This document shows positions 12,711 through 24,211 of a DNA stretch of 64,000 bases, one piece after another. Within the stretch, counting starts at the first letter, position 1. Every line of letters begins with the position of its first letter. The position numbers and the translations under genes are program-made. Source of the DNA: Prinia subflava (Eukaryota; Chordata; Aves; Passeriformes; Cisticolidae). The stretch spans positions 41,424,767 through 41,488,766 of the forward strand of contig NC_086251.1 in the NCBI RefSeq assembly GCF_021018805.1, read 5' to 3'. The notes below the pieces were generated by a model. It ran no database searches. It was not told the DNA's origin and was given only the letters and a program-made list of their open reading frames with translations.

Positions 12711-12912
12711 ACGCCTCAGCAGCGCAGGAGCGTACACCAACACAGGCCCTTGCGCTGGGGCTCGGACAGGCCGGGGGCGGTGGGGGCCGGGGCCGTCCCC
12801 GCTGGCTCCGCGCTCGGCGGGACCGGCCCCGCGTGGCCGCCAGGTGTCAGCACAGCCCCGGCCGTGCCCCGCGGGGCCCGCCACAGCCTGGCACGGAGGC
12901 CTCGCCTGGAGC
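12711..12912. promoter_or_regulatory. small CpG-rich block
   Basis: About 200 bp are dense in CpG and G+C runs, in sharp contrast to the flanks. The block ends where the minus-strand CR1 begins. Both strands stay open through it (107 codons minus, 82 and 98 codons plus), but this follows from GC richness. It may be a small promoter, a GC-biased unique patch or the remnant of another GC-rich repeat. No splice donor or TATA box stands out. Confidence 0.45.
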
Positions 12913-12918
12913 CTGTCT

Positions 12919-13430
12919 TCATGGAATGGCCTGGGTTGGAAACGAGCTTAATCGTCCAATTCCAACCCCCCGTCGTTGCCAGGCATACCTTCCACTAGAT
13001 GAGGTTGCTCAGAGCTGCATTCAACCAGGCCTTAAACACTTTCAGGGATGGGGCATGCACAACTGCTCTGGGCAACCTGTTCCCATGTCTCACCACCCTC
13101 ACAGCAAAGAATTTTGGATTAATGTCTAATCTGAACCTATTCTCTCTCAGTTTGAAGTCATTCCCCCTTGTCCCGTTGCTACATAACCTTACAAAACGTC
13201 TCTCTCCTGCTTTCCTGTAAGTTCCCTTCAGGTAATGGAAGGCCACAATGGGTCACCTTAACGCGTTCTCTTTTCCAAGCTGACCAGTCCCAATTCTTTT
13301 AGCCTTTCCTCAGTGGAGAGGTGCTCCATCCCCCTAATTAACTCGGTGGCCTTAGTTTGGACTCACTCCAACAGGTCCATGTCCTTCATGTCCCACCTGC
13401 ACTGGATGCAGGTGGGGTCTCACCAGAGCT
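12919..13430 (-). mobile_element. CR1 LINE, 5'-truncated, minus strand
   Basis: Read on the minus strand, the segment follows the avian CR1 3' region in order. It starts with the 'ggtgagaccccacctg' area near 13400-13425, then the 'gacatggacctgttgg' block. Next comes the end of the reverse-transcriptase frame and the region equivalent to 'gggcaacctgttccca', and last the 3' end 'ccaacccaggccat' near 12921-12940. The internal order is collinear for about 510 bp. Base changes and indels disrupt any reading frame, so it is a dead copy. CR1 elements are usually 5'-truncated and lack target duplications, and none was found here. The 5' boundary near 13430 is uncertain, because later bases do not match the consensus I know. 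Confidence 0.88.
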
Positions 13431-16400
13431 ACTCTTCCCACAACCACTTCATTGCTGCTTTCCTGTGAAGAACTACCCCTGGGAGCATAATTTTAACTGT
13501 TGTACGATGTTCCTCCAGCACCCTGCTCCAGAGGCTGGTGGGTCAGCAGTGGCTATGGCATGTTTTGTGCTGGACTCAGTGGGGCTGTGGTTGAGGAACT
13601 AAAAATATTTGACAGCTGGTCCATACCGGTATGACAATTCTGTCATTGCTTGTTGGCCCATATGCGTGATGTCTCACTGCTGCAGGACAGTCTTAGTATC
13701 TCTTGGACCCACAAACCTGAGTGTAGATGCTTTGCATTTCTGGGGTTGTTGTTTAAAACAGGTCATGTCCTAGGATGTTCCTCAGTGGAACAGTTGGCCA
13801 ACTGTTCACCATTCCCTAGCTATGCCAGTGAAAAATATCAGTGCCCCTCTCTCCCCCTCAGCCTCAAGAAATCCATTTTTGAATTGGTTTTTTTTTTTCA
13901 GCCTAAGAGGCATAAAATGAAATACCAATATATGCAGACTCAGAATTAAGGCCAGAGAGCTGTGAACATCTAATCATTTTATATTTGCACCAAAAGAAAA
14001 AAAAAAAGGAGTGAGTTTTTGCATGACACACAATTATTGTTACATAACAGAAAACAAGATCTGCAGCATCCCAGATTTTCCTTTGAAATGAGCCTCCTGG
14101 CTTATCAGCAGGCAGACGATCTATGGTCAGTTAAGCTGGATCGGGAGTGAGAAGTTTCTCACGTGTTTCCAGAGTGGAAGGAAGAGAGAACAATGGGATC
14201 TCAGGCTATCTAATGTCAGAGAGTGAAGGTCCTGCTTCACTGTCCTTACATCACTATTTGTTGTACAGGCAAATCTGCACTTTGGAGTAGAGGAGCACAT
14301 ACATACTGTTCAATATCTTTGGTGTTTTCTTCCCACAGTGTCTTGGGCTTGCATATGTTACACATGGATCTTTATCTCATGCAAAGTGCTGTTGTGTATT
14401 AGTCACACATTACTATTCCACTTAGGTTTGCACAGAATCAGATGCCTGGCTAAACTGATCTGTTGAATTATCGCACTTAAGTTTCTAGATTAGCTACAGC
14501 CATCAAAAATCTTCTGTAAGAAAACAACGTAATCAAATAGAGACGGGAACTGGCCTGCGGCAGGTGTCACTTTTATTCATTTGAGTGTCCACTTAAACTC
14601 CAGAGCAACAACAATGTGGCAGCTAGATTATACCTTTACACCAGGAAAAACCTGCAGGGACATTGGATGGTTTCTTTCAGCTGAAGAGTTTGAGACCATA
14701 TTTGCATTCCAGAAGGGCTTGATAAATAAAAATTATTTTACAAAACACAAAATCAAAAGAGATTGAATCTGTGGGAAGGAACTAGATGCAACCTTCTGTC
14801 CTACTGTGTAGCCTGATGTAACTAAAATTAAGAGTGAAGATTTTGGTCACATGCAAGCAGTGTGGTACAGGGATGTAGCTGCAGTTTGTATTGTGCAGAT
14901 CTCTGAGCATTCTCATATCAGTAAAGCTTTTTTAAGCTTGGTGGCAGCATTTGTCCCCTTGCTGGGAATTCAGGGATAAACTCTGGTAAGACACTAAACA
15001 GGGGTGGTCGGGGAGTGGAACATGAATTGCTCTGCTGATCCTGCACCTGTGAAATGGCGCAGAAGGAAATGGTTTGGATAGCATAAATTAGGCAGCTCTG
15101 AGACTCATCTAACATACCTCAGGAATTCAGCCTGCCAGCACAAAATTAGACAGTGTAAGAAGCTGGCTAAACACTACATATCTTCCATAGCTTCTGAGAG
15201 TGACACAGCCAAGTGACATTGTCAGAGATCTTCAATATTAGAAAGAAAATAACACCGTTTACGTAATATATTTTGAAAACACAACACACACCCCAGGGCA
15301 TTTAATGTGTTAGCTAGTTTAGATGAACCTTTGGATGTCTTGCAAGGAAAATAATCTTTTTGCAATGAATCCCATTGAGCAGAAAGAGATCCAATTCAGA
15401 CTGATTTCCTAGGCACCACTGCAATACTTACAACAACATATAAAACATTATAAAGACATCACTAATTAGAATCCTTGGAAATCTCAGAGTAAGTATAAAC
15501 ACTAACCTTTTATGACAAACTATCTCAGCTTGTTCACAGTGAAGACCTTTGATCTGTCTAGCTGAATTGGCCTGCTGGTTTTTGGCTTTTAGTTGCAAAG
15601 GAGAGATCTCACAGGCTGCTGAAAGGGGGTACACTGATCCTAGTCTTCCTCTTTTAAACTTAGATCAATAGTTCTTTGTTCCAGTAGCCTCCCATTCATA
15701 TATGAGGTAAGCAGTGGGTATCAGTGGACACGCGCCCTTTGCAAAAGAGCATCTTGCAGCCATGCAGGAAATCAAGCATCATAGGACTGGGAGCATGCCA
15801 TGTACACTGGTCAGTGCAACTAAGATGCTTCAGGCCCCTCACTTTGTTACAGCAAAGTTACAGAATCTGAAGAGATGATGGAGTGAAAATTTGCAAGGAC
15901 AGAATTTATTTTTTCAGCATGAAGCAGTAGATTCGAGTTAATTGACTGATGCTAATGGTTTTTACAAGACACTGGTAAAGGTCAAGATCATAATAGACAT
16001 TTCACCTCCTGAATATTTATGTTATAGTTATTCTTAAGTGGATGAGCCCTTATCTGTCAACAATACTGAAGCTCTTCCATAGTTTCTTAATCCAAAGAGC
16101 CCAACCAAAAAGATTTTGTTCTGAATTTGGCCCAACAGAAAATTCAATCAAGCCATAGTTCATTCCTTGCCACCCTCTTTTGTGTAGGCTGCTGAGATGG
16201 CAGCCAGACACATGCTACAAACCTGACAGATTGCTCTAGTAGCCCTCTCTCTTCCAGACATTTCATGAAGACCTTAGATACCTCACTGATCTGCAATTAG
16301 CAGCGCAACTCTCAAGGGACAAATATGCCAGCTTTCAGAGTCTTATGGGAAGGGGGTACTTGATCATGTTACAGGAGGACAAGAAAATAATGTTCTGCCA

Positions 16401-16649
16401 TGTAACCTTATTCACATGATCCCCCTTTTAGGAAACTGAGTATGTGCATTGCATGGTGGTCTGTGTTTCCATCTGGGGTCACAGGAAAAAGTGGTCACAT
16501 AATGGAGAAGGTCTTCAGGATATGATCCTCCATAAGGGACTGAGACTAGATCTAATCGTGATCTTCCCCTGCAAGGGAAGATCAAGCCATTTCAACCGTC
16601 CTCTTTGCCAGGGGCTTCTCCCCACCCCACCTTTTGTGGGTCTGCAGTG
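13431..16649. other. unique sequence without a recognisable gene
   Basis: No exon, RNA gene or repeat is recognised. Frames are under 100 codons apart from a 114-codon one that runs from 16444 into the CpG island. One patch (14562-14707) carries a T-box-like AGGTGTCA and an octamer-like ATTTGCAT and could be regulatory, but this is weak. Confidence 0.5.
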
Positions 16650-16825
16650 GGAGCCAGCTACACGGGCTACGGTCGCTGAGGGCTCAAGCAGCGAGAGAAG
16701 TCCGAGTCACGGACGTGTCCACGCACAGGCTCCTGCGGGCAAGTGTCCACGCCTTGGCAGCAGCAGGAAACTCACTGCTCCACCCTAGAACTGCACCTTT
16801 GCCTGCTTTTCCCCTTTCCCCAGCG

Positions 16826-16840
16826 AGCAGAGGGCGCTCC
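16826..16840 (+). promoter_or_regulatory. strong CTCF-like motif
   Basis: AGCAGAGGGCGCTCC, together with the CG before it, agrees with 13 of 14 positions of CCASYAGRKGGCRS. It lies at the left part of a CpG island, a common place for CTCF binding. Occupancy cannot be judged from sequence. Confidence 0.5.
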
Positions 16841-17047
16841 GCCCTCAGAAGTGGGACCTCGGCACATTCCTGGATGTAGCTAAACCGCACGCACACATGC
16901 ACACCCTAGGAGACAAAAAACCCGAGCTCAACACTGCGAGCTGGGAAAAGGGCTGTTCAAGGCTCGGAGAGGCGGGCAGGGTGCGGAGGGGCCGCGCCCC
17001 GCCGAGGGCGCCCCGCGCCGGTGCCCGCAGCGCCCAGCGGGACTCAC

Positions 17048-17061
17048 CGCTCCCACCCCAT
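17048..17061 (-). other. possible start of a minus-strand first coding exon
   Basis: Minus-strand ATG at 17061-17059 has A at -3 and G at +4. It reads Met-Gly-Trp-Glu plus two bases, and then meets GTGAGT (17047-17042), a full-consensus donor, at 17048. The frame would be interrupted in phase 2. The first in-frame stop falls only inside the proposed intron. The exon could equally be untranslated, or the motif could be chance. A YAG preceded by pyrimidines occurs near 16905 on the same strand, but what follows is not recognisable. Confidence 0.22.
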
Positions 17062-17220
17062 TGTGCGGCGCGGCGGCGGAGCCACCACGAGAGCCGCTCT
17101 CGGGGGGATGGGGTGGGAGGTGGGGGGTGGAGACAGACACAGGCGGAGCCAGGGCTCAAATTCTTGAACCTTTCACATCCTTTCTGTAATTTGAAACATA
17201 CTTGTTCCCATGCCAGAACC

Positions 17221-17348
17221 TTTTTTTTTTTTTCCTTTTTTCTTCTTTTCTTTTTTAAATTCCTTCCTTGAGGCTGTGGAAATACATTCATAGGGGAAAA
17301 AAAAAAACCTAAAAAAAACCAAAAAACCCCACCAAAAACTAAAAAAAG

Positions 17349-17380
<32 letters not shown>

Positions 17381-17404
17381 AAAGTAAGAAAAGAAACGAA
17401 GGGA
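17221..17404. repeat. T-rich then A-rich low-complexity tract
   Basis: A T/C-rich stretch (17221-17262) is followed by A-rich sequence (17296-17404) that includes runs of 12 to 19 A. The many lysine or phenylalanine codons in frames across it are an artefact of this composition. Confidence 0.85.
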
Positions 17405-20400
17405 AAAAGCAAGCCCACTACTTATCCGAGGCTCCAAAACAAAACAGAGAAACGTGAGAGCACGGCCCTCCCCAAGCACAACTGCTCGCGGGCTCAGATT
17501 TCCTTTCGGAGGGGTCATGGCTGCTGCAGTCACGAGTTTGGAACGCAGCTGGTCCTGCCTGCAATAAGGAGAAAAAAATCCCTGCTCTTCTGCAAACGGC
17601 ATTTGCCTCCTTTCGCTTCACAAGCTCATTGTTTTCAGACGAAAGGAAGCCATTTGCAAAACGCTTGGGGCACTGGATCCCCGTCATCTTCAGTGGGTCA
17701 TCCCTCACCACTCCCAGCCCCTTCCATCCAAACTCCCAGCTGGCCTGGGAAGGAAGGGACACATGCATGTCCCTCTCCTGTGCACTTCAAGTCACACACC
17801 TATAAGCACTTCAGTTTATCTCAGACAGTCCCCATGATTAGAGTGCGGTGCACATATATGAGGGAGGAAAACTGGCTAAGGTACTGTCTGAAACATTTCG
17901 CATGTCCCTCATCACCCAAAAGGCACAAAGCAGCGTGGAGTAGCACAGAGCACTCCCTTGCATCAGCTGAGCCATACTGGGCACTCCTTTCCCCCTGGGT
18001 AAACCACAGCAGGTGATTGTGCTGGTGCAGGGGGTATTTTTGTTTGCTTTGTGTACGGCAGTAACAATTACCAGTGACAATAAATGCCTCCTCGAGTCAG
18101 AAGTGACCTGAAGCTCTTGAGCTGCATACAAGCCGTGGCAGTGCAGCTGCCTTGCCAGTGCTGGAGCAGGGCTGCTAAACAGACAGGAGCACTACCCCTC
18201 TTTACTGCACTCAGAGAGTCACACCCTAGTCTTTCGAACCAGAAAAACGAGGTTGAGGAGAGAAGCTTTCATGTTTCACTGCCATTATCATAGGTCATAA
18301 CTGTGTTAATGGGCTATCATGCTGTTTACATGTGTATGTATATGGATGGGTGTGAACAACCCTTAAGAAGGCATGAGATTTTGCAGGAAAGACTCAAGTG
18401 GGCACACGTACATCACCTGAAGCAGCCAGAGGAGTTCCTCAGCAGGAGTCACCTCTGTTCATGGGAGAGAAGCCATCCAGAGAGAATGGCAGTCCGTGTG
18501 CACAGGATACAGTCCCTACACGCTGTAACCACTCTGTTACAGCCCCTGGTCTGCAGAGCTGGGGCCAGTTGGAGAATTTTGAGAGTATTTATGTTTCCTT
18601 GGGTATGTAGCTAGAGAGGAAGGTACAGTACTCTCTAGAAGACAGAGATGGGGCAGATACATTTATTTATTTTACTGGAAGGGACAGTTTGTGACATTGC
18701 AGTGTTTCCCCATAGTCTTCCAGCCATGCGCCCAGGTAGGACAGCAATTAGGTTATGCCCACTGGGGAGCTCCTCTCCTTAATCGATCTCCTGGCACTAC
18801 AAGACACCACACAGATACTTTGCAGATTGGCAGGAAACACCATGAAGCCCATGTGTGCTTAAATACTTCACATTACACAGCAAATGCTGTTCTGGCTGCC
18901 TGAAACACTGCAGCATTTGGGCTCTCTCTCTCTCTCAGAAGATAAAGCATCCTCATAGCTTAGCTGTGTTTATCCTGAAACCCTCAAGACAGTCTTTGTC
19001 TTTGAGCTGGTCATTTGGAGCTCACAGCTTCTTATGAATGTTGCCCTCACATGGAAGCCATCCTGCTCAGGGTATCCCTACCACCACTCTGTGTCCATCC
19101 TTTGCTCTCAGCCTGTATTCTGGCTTTTTAGCCAATACAACTGTAGCATAGTGTCTTGGTAATCACATTTCTGTCACTTTGCAAATAAGCCTTAGCTACA
19201 AACACAAATGCTCTGTTCATTTTTTCTTAGGCATCATGGATACTAAAGGGTTATTAGTGCTCTATTCAAGCCTATGTTGGCAGTCCCCACCCTTCTCTAG
19301 ATTGTTATGCAAGCCCAGTTGGAGTTGCTAATAAATATGAGACAAGACCTCAGTTAAATATGTATTAAGTTACAGATTTCTAGGGTGTTACCAACTTTCT
19401 AGAGATACCACATGTGACTCACTGAACTAGATGACAGACTATGAAATAAGTTATTTCATCTGGTCATGTTTATCAGAGCAGGTTTGTCCTGCTTTTTTTT
19501 ACAGGGATCACTGTCTCATAGGTAGCAAGCAGGCAAAATGAAATCTGTGCTTACAAGTATTGCTTTCTACACCTCATTTTTACTGTATTCCAGTCCCACA
19601 CACCTGACCCTACCCTGGTTAGCTGAAATGAAACAATTCCATCCCTTCTGATGCAAAGATTTTGGAAAAAGACACTGAGATTTCTTTGTGTCATTGTTCA
19701 GTGGACAAATTCAGTAGATGGGACTGCTATCCCAATCCAAATGGCGTGTTAAATTATGGAGAAAAATCATCACTTGTAATTTTTCTGGAAAATAAAATAT
19801 CCTGGAGCACACTCTTCCTCCCTGGTTGCTTCACTGTACCCATCACAAGTCCCAGGAACCATCTGTGAACCTCTGCCAGAGCTCCTGACCTAAAACAAAC
19901 AGCATGCCAAAAGTAAGTGGGCCAGAGCCTTAGTCTGCAGCTTGTTACTGTTGGGGTGTTGGGAACCTCAAAGGGATAGTCCTTCAAAAAGGGAGCTGAA
20001 AATTCTCCTCACATAGGGAAATCTCTGTCGGATGCTAGCTAAGAGAGGTGTCCTACGCATCTGGCCATACTGCAGAAACGGGGGCATTTAGGCTACAAGC
20101 CAAGAGCTCCTTAGCTGTCCAAACTGGGAACCCAAGTATCTTCAAGACTGAAGGCAAGTAAGAGAAGCTCTTATCTTTCTTTGTCCCTGTATCAGATCCT
20201 AGTCTTAGGGCATGTGGCTGGGATAGACATGCCAATGGCTGCAGGCAGAAGAAACCTTCTGTTTTATAAATACCAGCTTCCACCCAATTGCCTTTTACAT
20301 ATTAGGCTGCTTTGTCAATGGTGAAGTGAGTTTGAAGAAGGGAATAGCACAGTAAGAAAATGCAGCCCACAGTCAGAGGCAGTGAAGAAGTAAAGACTAA

Positions 20401-22810
20401 CATGACCTCAAAGAAAAGAGCTGAATCTCTCTGATGACACAACTTTGCAGGGGTTGAGAGGGGATAGGCTGGCTGGAGTCACAGACGTGCTGGGAGATGG
20501 AGGGGTACAAACCTGGGAGCATATGCTCTACAATGATTTCAGTCTCTGTGCAGAGGACTGTGCACAGCTTCATGAGGGGTGAATGCAGGGGTTGCTGTGG
20601 TAGACTTGTCTTTTCTGCTAACCTCTAGAAACTGGTTCCTTTAGAAGAGATAAGAGGATGTAGGCAGACTTGAAATGAGGACAGGAATCCTGAACTCAGC
20701 ATGACTTCTAATTGCTTGTTCCAGACACAGGCTGTGACTCCATTCCAAGCTCTGGGTAGTCCAAAGGACAGTTTAGCCACAGAGGAGGGATCCTCCTGGC
20801 TTCCTGCATAACTTAGAAGCAAGGTGGTCTCTGGGTGACAGCAAGGTTCAGAGTGGCAGGGATTCTTGACCCTCTAACACTGATTTGCAATGAAACATTT
20901 TGGCTCATAAGTCTGTTTCTTCCTCTGATTTTATCTTCTCTTTTAGAAAATGATGCAAATAAAGCTGAGCTGCCTCGTAGCTTGTGAATACCTGTACTGT
21001 ACTAAACAGCCCTCCAAGGAGAAGAGCGAAAAAGGGTAAAGGACTAATATGAGTCTTTGCAAGGACCTGTGTTCATGCCAGGAAAAAGTATGATCCACAG
21101 TCCTGCTCCAGATCAGTTCCCCAGCCTCTTCAGTCAACTGTAACTTTTGTTAATGCCTATCCTGGGGCTAGAAGAAGGCAAGGCCAGCAGTTCAGTTTGC
21201 TTTGACAGGACTGAGCCCTGCTTGAAAACACTAGGAAACCTCCTGAGTCAGCAGCTCACTTGCTCCTACTCTTGGAATAGCTGAGATTCCCGGACACAGT
21301 AACTTGACTCTACTCCTGGCTCAGGGCAGCCACAAGCTGAAAGGCAAAATAAAATCCCCTCCTGGCCCATTAACGAGGCCTATTCTGGGTTCAGGAGAAA
21401 CCAGTCTGACTGATGAACTCCCCTGGCTCAGGGGCTCTGGCTAGGGCTGGGAGAGTTATTCTTTCCTTATTCAGCAGACAGGAGGATATTAATGGAGAGC
21501 ATATGGGAGGGGAGGGCATACTGTGGATATTGCTGGAGGACAGCCAGACTGCATCAAAGCCCCAAGAAGCCTATTCTCCATCCAGGCAATGCTAAAACAG
21601 ACCATGGAGAGACGAGAAGTCCAGCTGTGATACGGGGGAGTTAGGAAAAAAGCCCTCTGCCTTCCCCAGCTTTTTTACTCCCACTCCTGATGGGACAATG
21701 GGGCAGTATTGTCACACAGTCCTGTAGGCATGTATCCATAGTGGAAGCATTTCTGGGGAAGAGCACGCTTCAGGCAGGCACCCTGTCCTGAGAGTCATGC
21801 TACTTCAGGGAAGCAAGAACTGCCTCTGTGCTTGCAAAGTGCTGTATAATTTATGGTGCTATAGAAATGATGAATTACAACAGTCCTGCAGTACAGAGAT
21901 GGAAAAGCCCTGTTAACCCCTCCAGCTCATCTCCCAGAGCTGATGCAGTACTGTTGCCTCTCACACATTTCCTGTGTCTGTCTGGACATGTTTAGAACAA
22001 GCAAGCAACTGAGGTTCATTTATTTTTTCACTTCCTAATTCTAAATTAACCCCCAATGTGATTTAAGGTAGTGTGGATTACCCAGCTACTTGGATATGTC
22101 AAGAAGGATGGAACAGGGTGCATCAAAGGTAGCTCACATCTGACTTACCTTAAAGATAAAATGGAGGACTGGCTAGTGAAGACTTGATCACAGCTTGAAC
22201 TAAGAAACTTGTCATTAAGTAGGAGGGCAGCTAGAACCATCTCTGGTAAAAATTAGATCTGTCCTTTTTGGCTCTTGACAATCTTAATGTAGCCTTGACT
22301 GAGGCAGATTTTGGGCATCCATGATGCTTGGCCTTGCATCATTCACCAGATCTTAATTAACTACAAAGCCAGGGTTGTTTAGCCTAGTGAAGGAGTATAT
22401 AATTGCAATCTATAAATAAATACTTCAGGGGGTGAACACATGGGGAGGAGAAAAAAGCTATTTAAAGATAAAGGACAATGCTGGCACAAGAACAAATGGG
22501 TATGAAGTGGCCATGCATACATTTAGGCTAGGGATTGTCAGGTTTCTAATGCTGCACATATTGATGGTCTGTGAAGGCCAGTCAACGGGCTTAATAAGGC
22601 CAAAAGTCAAGCTGGTTCTAAGAGGCAGCTAAGCACATTTCCTCAGCTGACTGTACGAAATGGCTGGCCATGCAAGGAAAGGAGCTGGACGTGGGAAGCC
22701 CAGAAGGAATGTCCTGAAACATTCTGGGCTGCAGTAAGTACAGGATGAGCTCTGGCTAACCAGCTGCAGGGCCAGTAGGAGCAAGGTGGGAAAAAACAGA
22801 AGACTAATGA
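17405..22810. other. unique sequence without a recognisable gene
   Basis: No gene or mobile element is recognised. Frames reach at most 137 codons (17603-18016, plus) with an overlapping open frame on the other strand. A short CT repeat lies at about 18926-18938. Confidence 0.55.
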
Positions 22811-23206
22811 CACCTGAGAAATTTCAACTGCACCTTCATACTGCCTCCCAGTACCTGAAGAGGCCTCCAAGAAGAATGGAGGGGGAGTTTTTACAAAAGA
22901 ATATAGTGACAAGGGGCAACAGTTTTAAAGGGCAAGAGGGTAGGTTTAGATTGGCTATAAGGAAGAAACTTTTTACAGTGAGAGTAATGAGGTGAGGGAA
23001 CAGGTTGCCCAAAGAAGATGTGGATGCCCAATCCCAAGCAGAGTTCAAGATCAGATTGGAACAACCTGGTCTAATGGAAGGTGTCACTGCCCATAGCAGT
23101 GAAAGGAAAAATAAATAAATAAATTTATTAATTAATAAAGGAGGGGTTGGAATTAGATTATTTTTAAGGTTCTTTCCAACCCAAACCATTCAATGATTCC
23201 ATGATG
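22811..23206 (+). mobile_element. CR1 LINE, 5'-truncated, plus strand
   Basis: The segment is collinear with the avian CR1 3' region. In order it shows 'cagtacctgaagaggcct', 'gacaaggggcaa', 'ggtttagattggctataagg', 'gaacaggttgccca', 'gtggatgccca', 'ttccaacccaaaccatt', and a degenerate end-repeat near 23193-23206. An AAAT-rich microsatellite (23107-23140) sits where the usual short spacer before 'ggttggaa' would be. Frames are broken, so it is a dead copy. The left edge is approximate. Confidence 0.9.
23107..23140. repeat. AAAT microsatellite inside CR1
   Basis: About four AAAT units pass into an ATTA-rich stretch. It interrupts the 3' part of the CR1 copy and so arose after insertion. Confidence 0.85.
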
Positions 23207-23504
23207 ACTATAAAGCATAGCAGGCAGATTATAAATCCAGGTAAAACTGGAAACTGAACCTAACCCCTCTCCAATGAGTAGGCTGGCTTGGTTTAGAGAG
23301 GTTTATGGGGACAGGAGGAGATTACAAACAACAGGCAGGAAAAAGTATCTGTGATTCGTTTGTGTGAAAACCTAGGCAAGAGAAAAGAAGAAAAGAAATA
23401 ATGATTGGTTTTACCATGAGCAGCTGAGGTAGGGAAGCCCTTAAATTTTATTTTGCCATCCTCAGAAGCAAAAATATCTCCTGAGACAGGAAACCTTACA
23501 CCAT

Positions 23505-23526
23505 GAGAACATCTTGTGATGTTCTC
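23505..23526. repeat. perfect inverted repeat, hairpin 1
   Basis: GAGAACATC and GATGTTCTC are perfect complements, separated by TTGT. The arms also contain AGAACA and TGTTCT, the steroid-receptor half-sites, but they are 8 bp apart rather than the usual 3. Confidence 0.85.
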
Positions 23527-23540
23527 CAGTGAAGTAACAG

Positions 23541-23562
23541 CTCAGCCTGACCTCAGGCTGAG
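23541..23562. repeat. perfect inverted repeat, hairpin 2
   Basis: CTCAGCCTGA and TCAGGCTGAG are perfect complements around a 2-base spacer. It lies 14 bp after hairpin 1. Confidence 0.85.
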
Positions 23563-23577
23563 ACCAATACATGGTCT
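23561..23577. repeat. perfect inverted repeat, hairpin 3
   Basis: AGACCA and TGGTCT are perfect complements around a 5-base loop. It shares two bases with the end of hairpin 2. Confidence 0.75.
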
Positions 23578-24045
23578 ACCTGCAGCAATCCTTTTCTGTG
23601 AAGTCACTCTCCAAACAGACAGTGGATGTCTTTCCCCATGGCTTTCCTGCAAAACACGATATGAGAGACCTTGACCCTTGACTAATGCATGCTGGAGAGG
23701 CAGGTGTCCAAATCTTACCTGTCTTATCCAACTGGAAGCTATAACAATAAATCACATACTCCAGTTTACACCACCAGAGCAAACAAGACAATGGACCTTA
23801 TACCAGAGAAAGATCTGTTGTAATAGAGCATTTTGTTTCATTCTGTTCCTGCTGAGAGTAGACAGACAGGCAGCAGAGAAGACACAGCTATACAACTGGC
23901 ACAGACCTCTAGTACTGAGGGAATTTTCCTGTGGGAATCTCCTGCCTGTTTGAGTTCTCTCTATGCTCCATAACCAGTGCAAAGCAAATTTAGCGGAGAG
24001 CAGAGAATCCATCTTAAAACGCCTTAGGGGGGACAGAAAATACGG

Positions 24046-24053
24046 TATAAAAG
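24046..24053 (+). promoter_or_regulatory. candidate TATA box
   Basis: TATAAAAG is a perfect core match. The next ATG (24065) is only 12 bp away and would lie before the expected start of transcription, so this box does not fit that frame neatly. Confidence 0.25.
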
Positions 24054-24064
24054 GAACTGCAGCG

Positions 24065-24211
24065 ATGTCTCTTCTAATTCTTGTAATCTGTCACCTAGCT
24101 GTGGCAGTGATAGGTACTTTAGAAACCCACAGACAGTCTGAGTATGATTTGATCACATTAGTGGTGGCCTATGCATACGAGATTCAGAGGTTTTATTCAG
24201 AAAGGCGTTAA
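24065..24211 (+). CDS. hypothetical 48-codon frame with signal-like N-terminus
   Basis: The frame is open from an in-frame ATG at 23963. From 24065 it encodes 48 residues starting MSLLILVICHLAVAVIG, which resembles a signal peptide or membrane segment, followed by a polar, Tyr-rich tail ending in Glu-Arg-Arg. A TATA box lies just upstream. I recognise no family. Short frames with hydrophobic starts occur often by chance in AT-leaning DNA, and nothing else supports translation. Confidence 0.1.
   Translation: MSLLILVICHLAVAVIGTLETHRQSEYDLITLVVAYAYEIQRFYSERR

Larger units (their letters stand above)
16650..17110. promoter_or_regulatory. CpG island, candidate promoter
   Basis: CpG density rises from about 16650 and peaks at 16975-17105. 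It contains a strong CTCF-like motif (16826-16840). On the minus strand, a possible start codon in good context is followed after 11 bases by a GTGAGT splice donor (17047-17042). Together these suggest a minus-strand promoter and first exon, but no downstream exon was recognised. A long A-rich tract begins about 180 bp to the right, on the presumed upstream side. The long frames here (148 codons minus, 124 plus) probably reflect GC and homopolymer composition. Confidence 0.5.

Noticed and set aside
16845..17291. 148-codon minus and 124-codon plus frames at the CpG island
   Set aside because: Lys and Phe runs come from the homopolymers and the rest from GC richness. Only the splice-donor context is retained as a lead.
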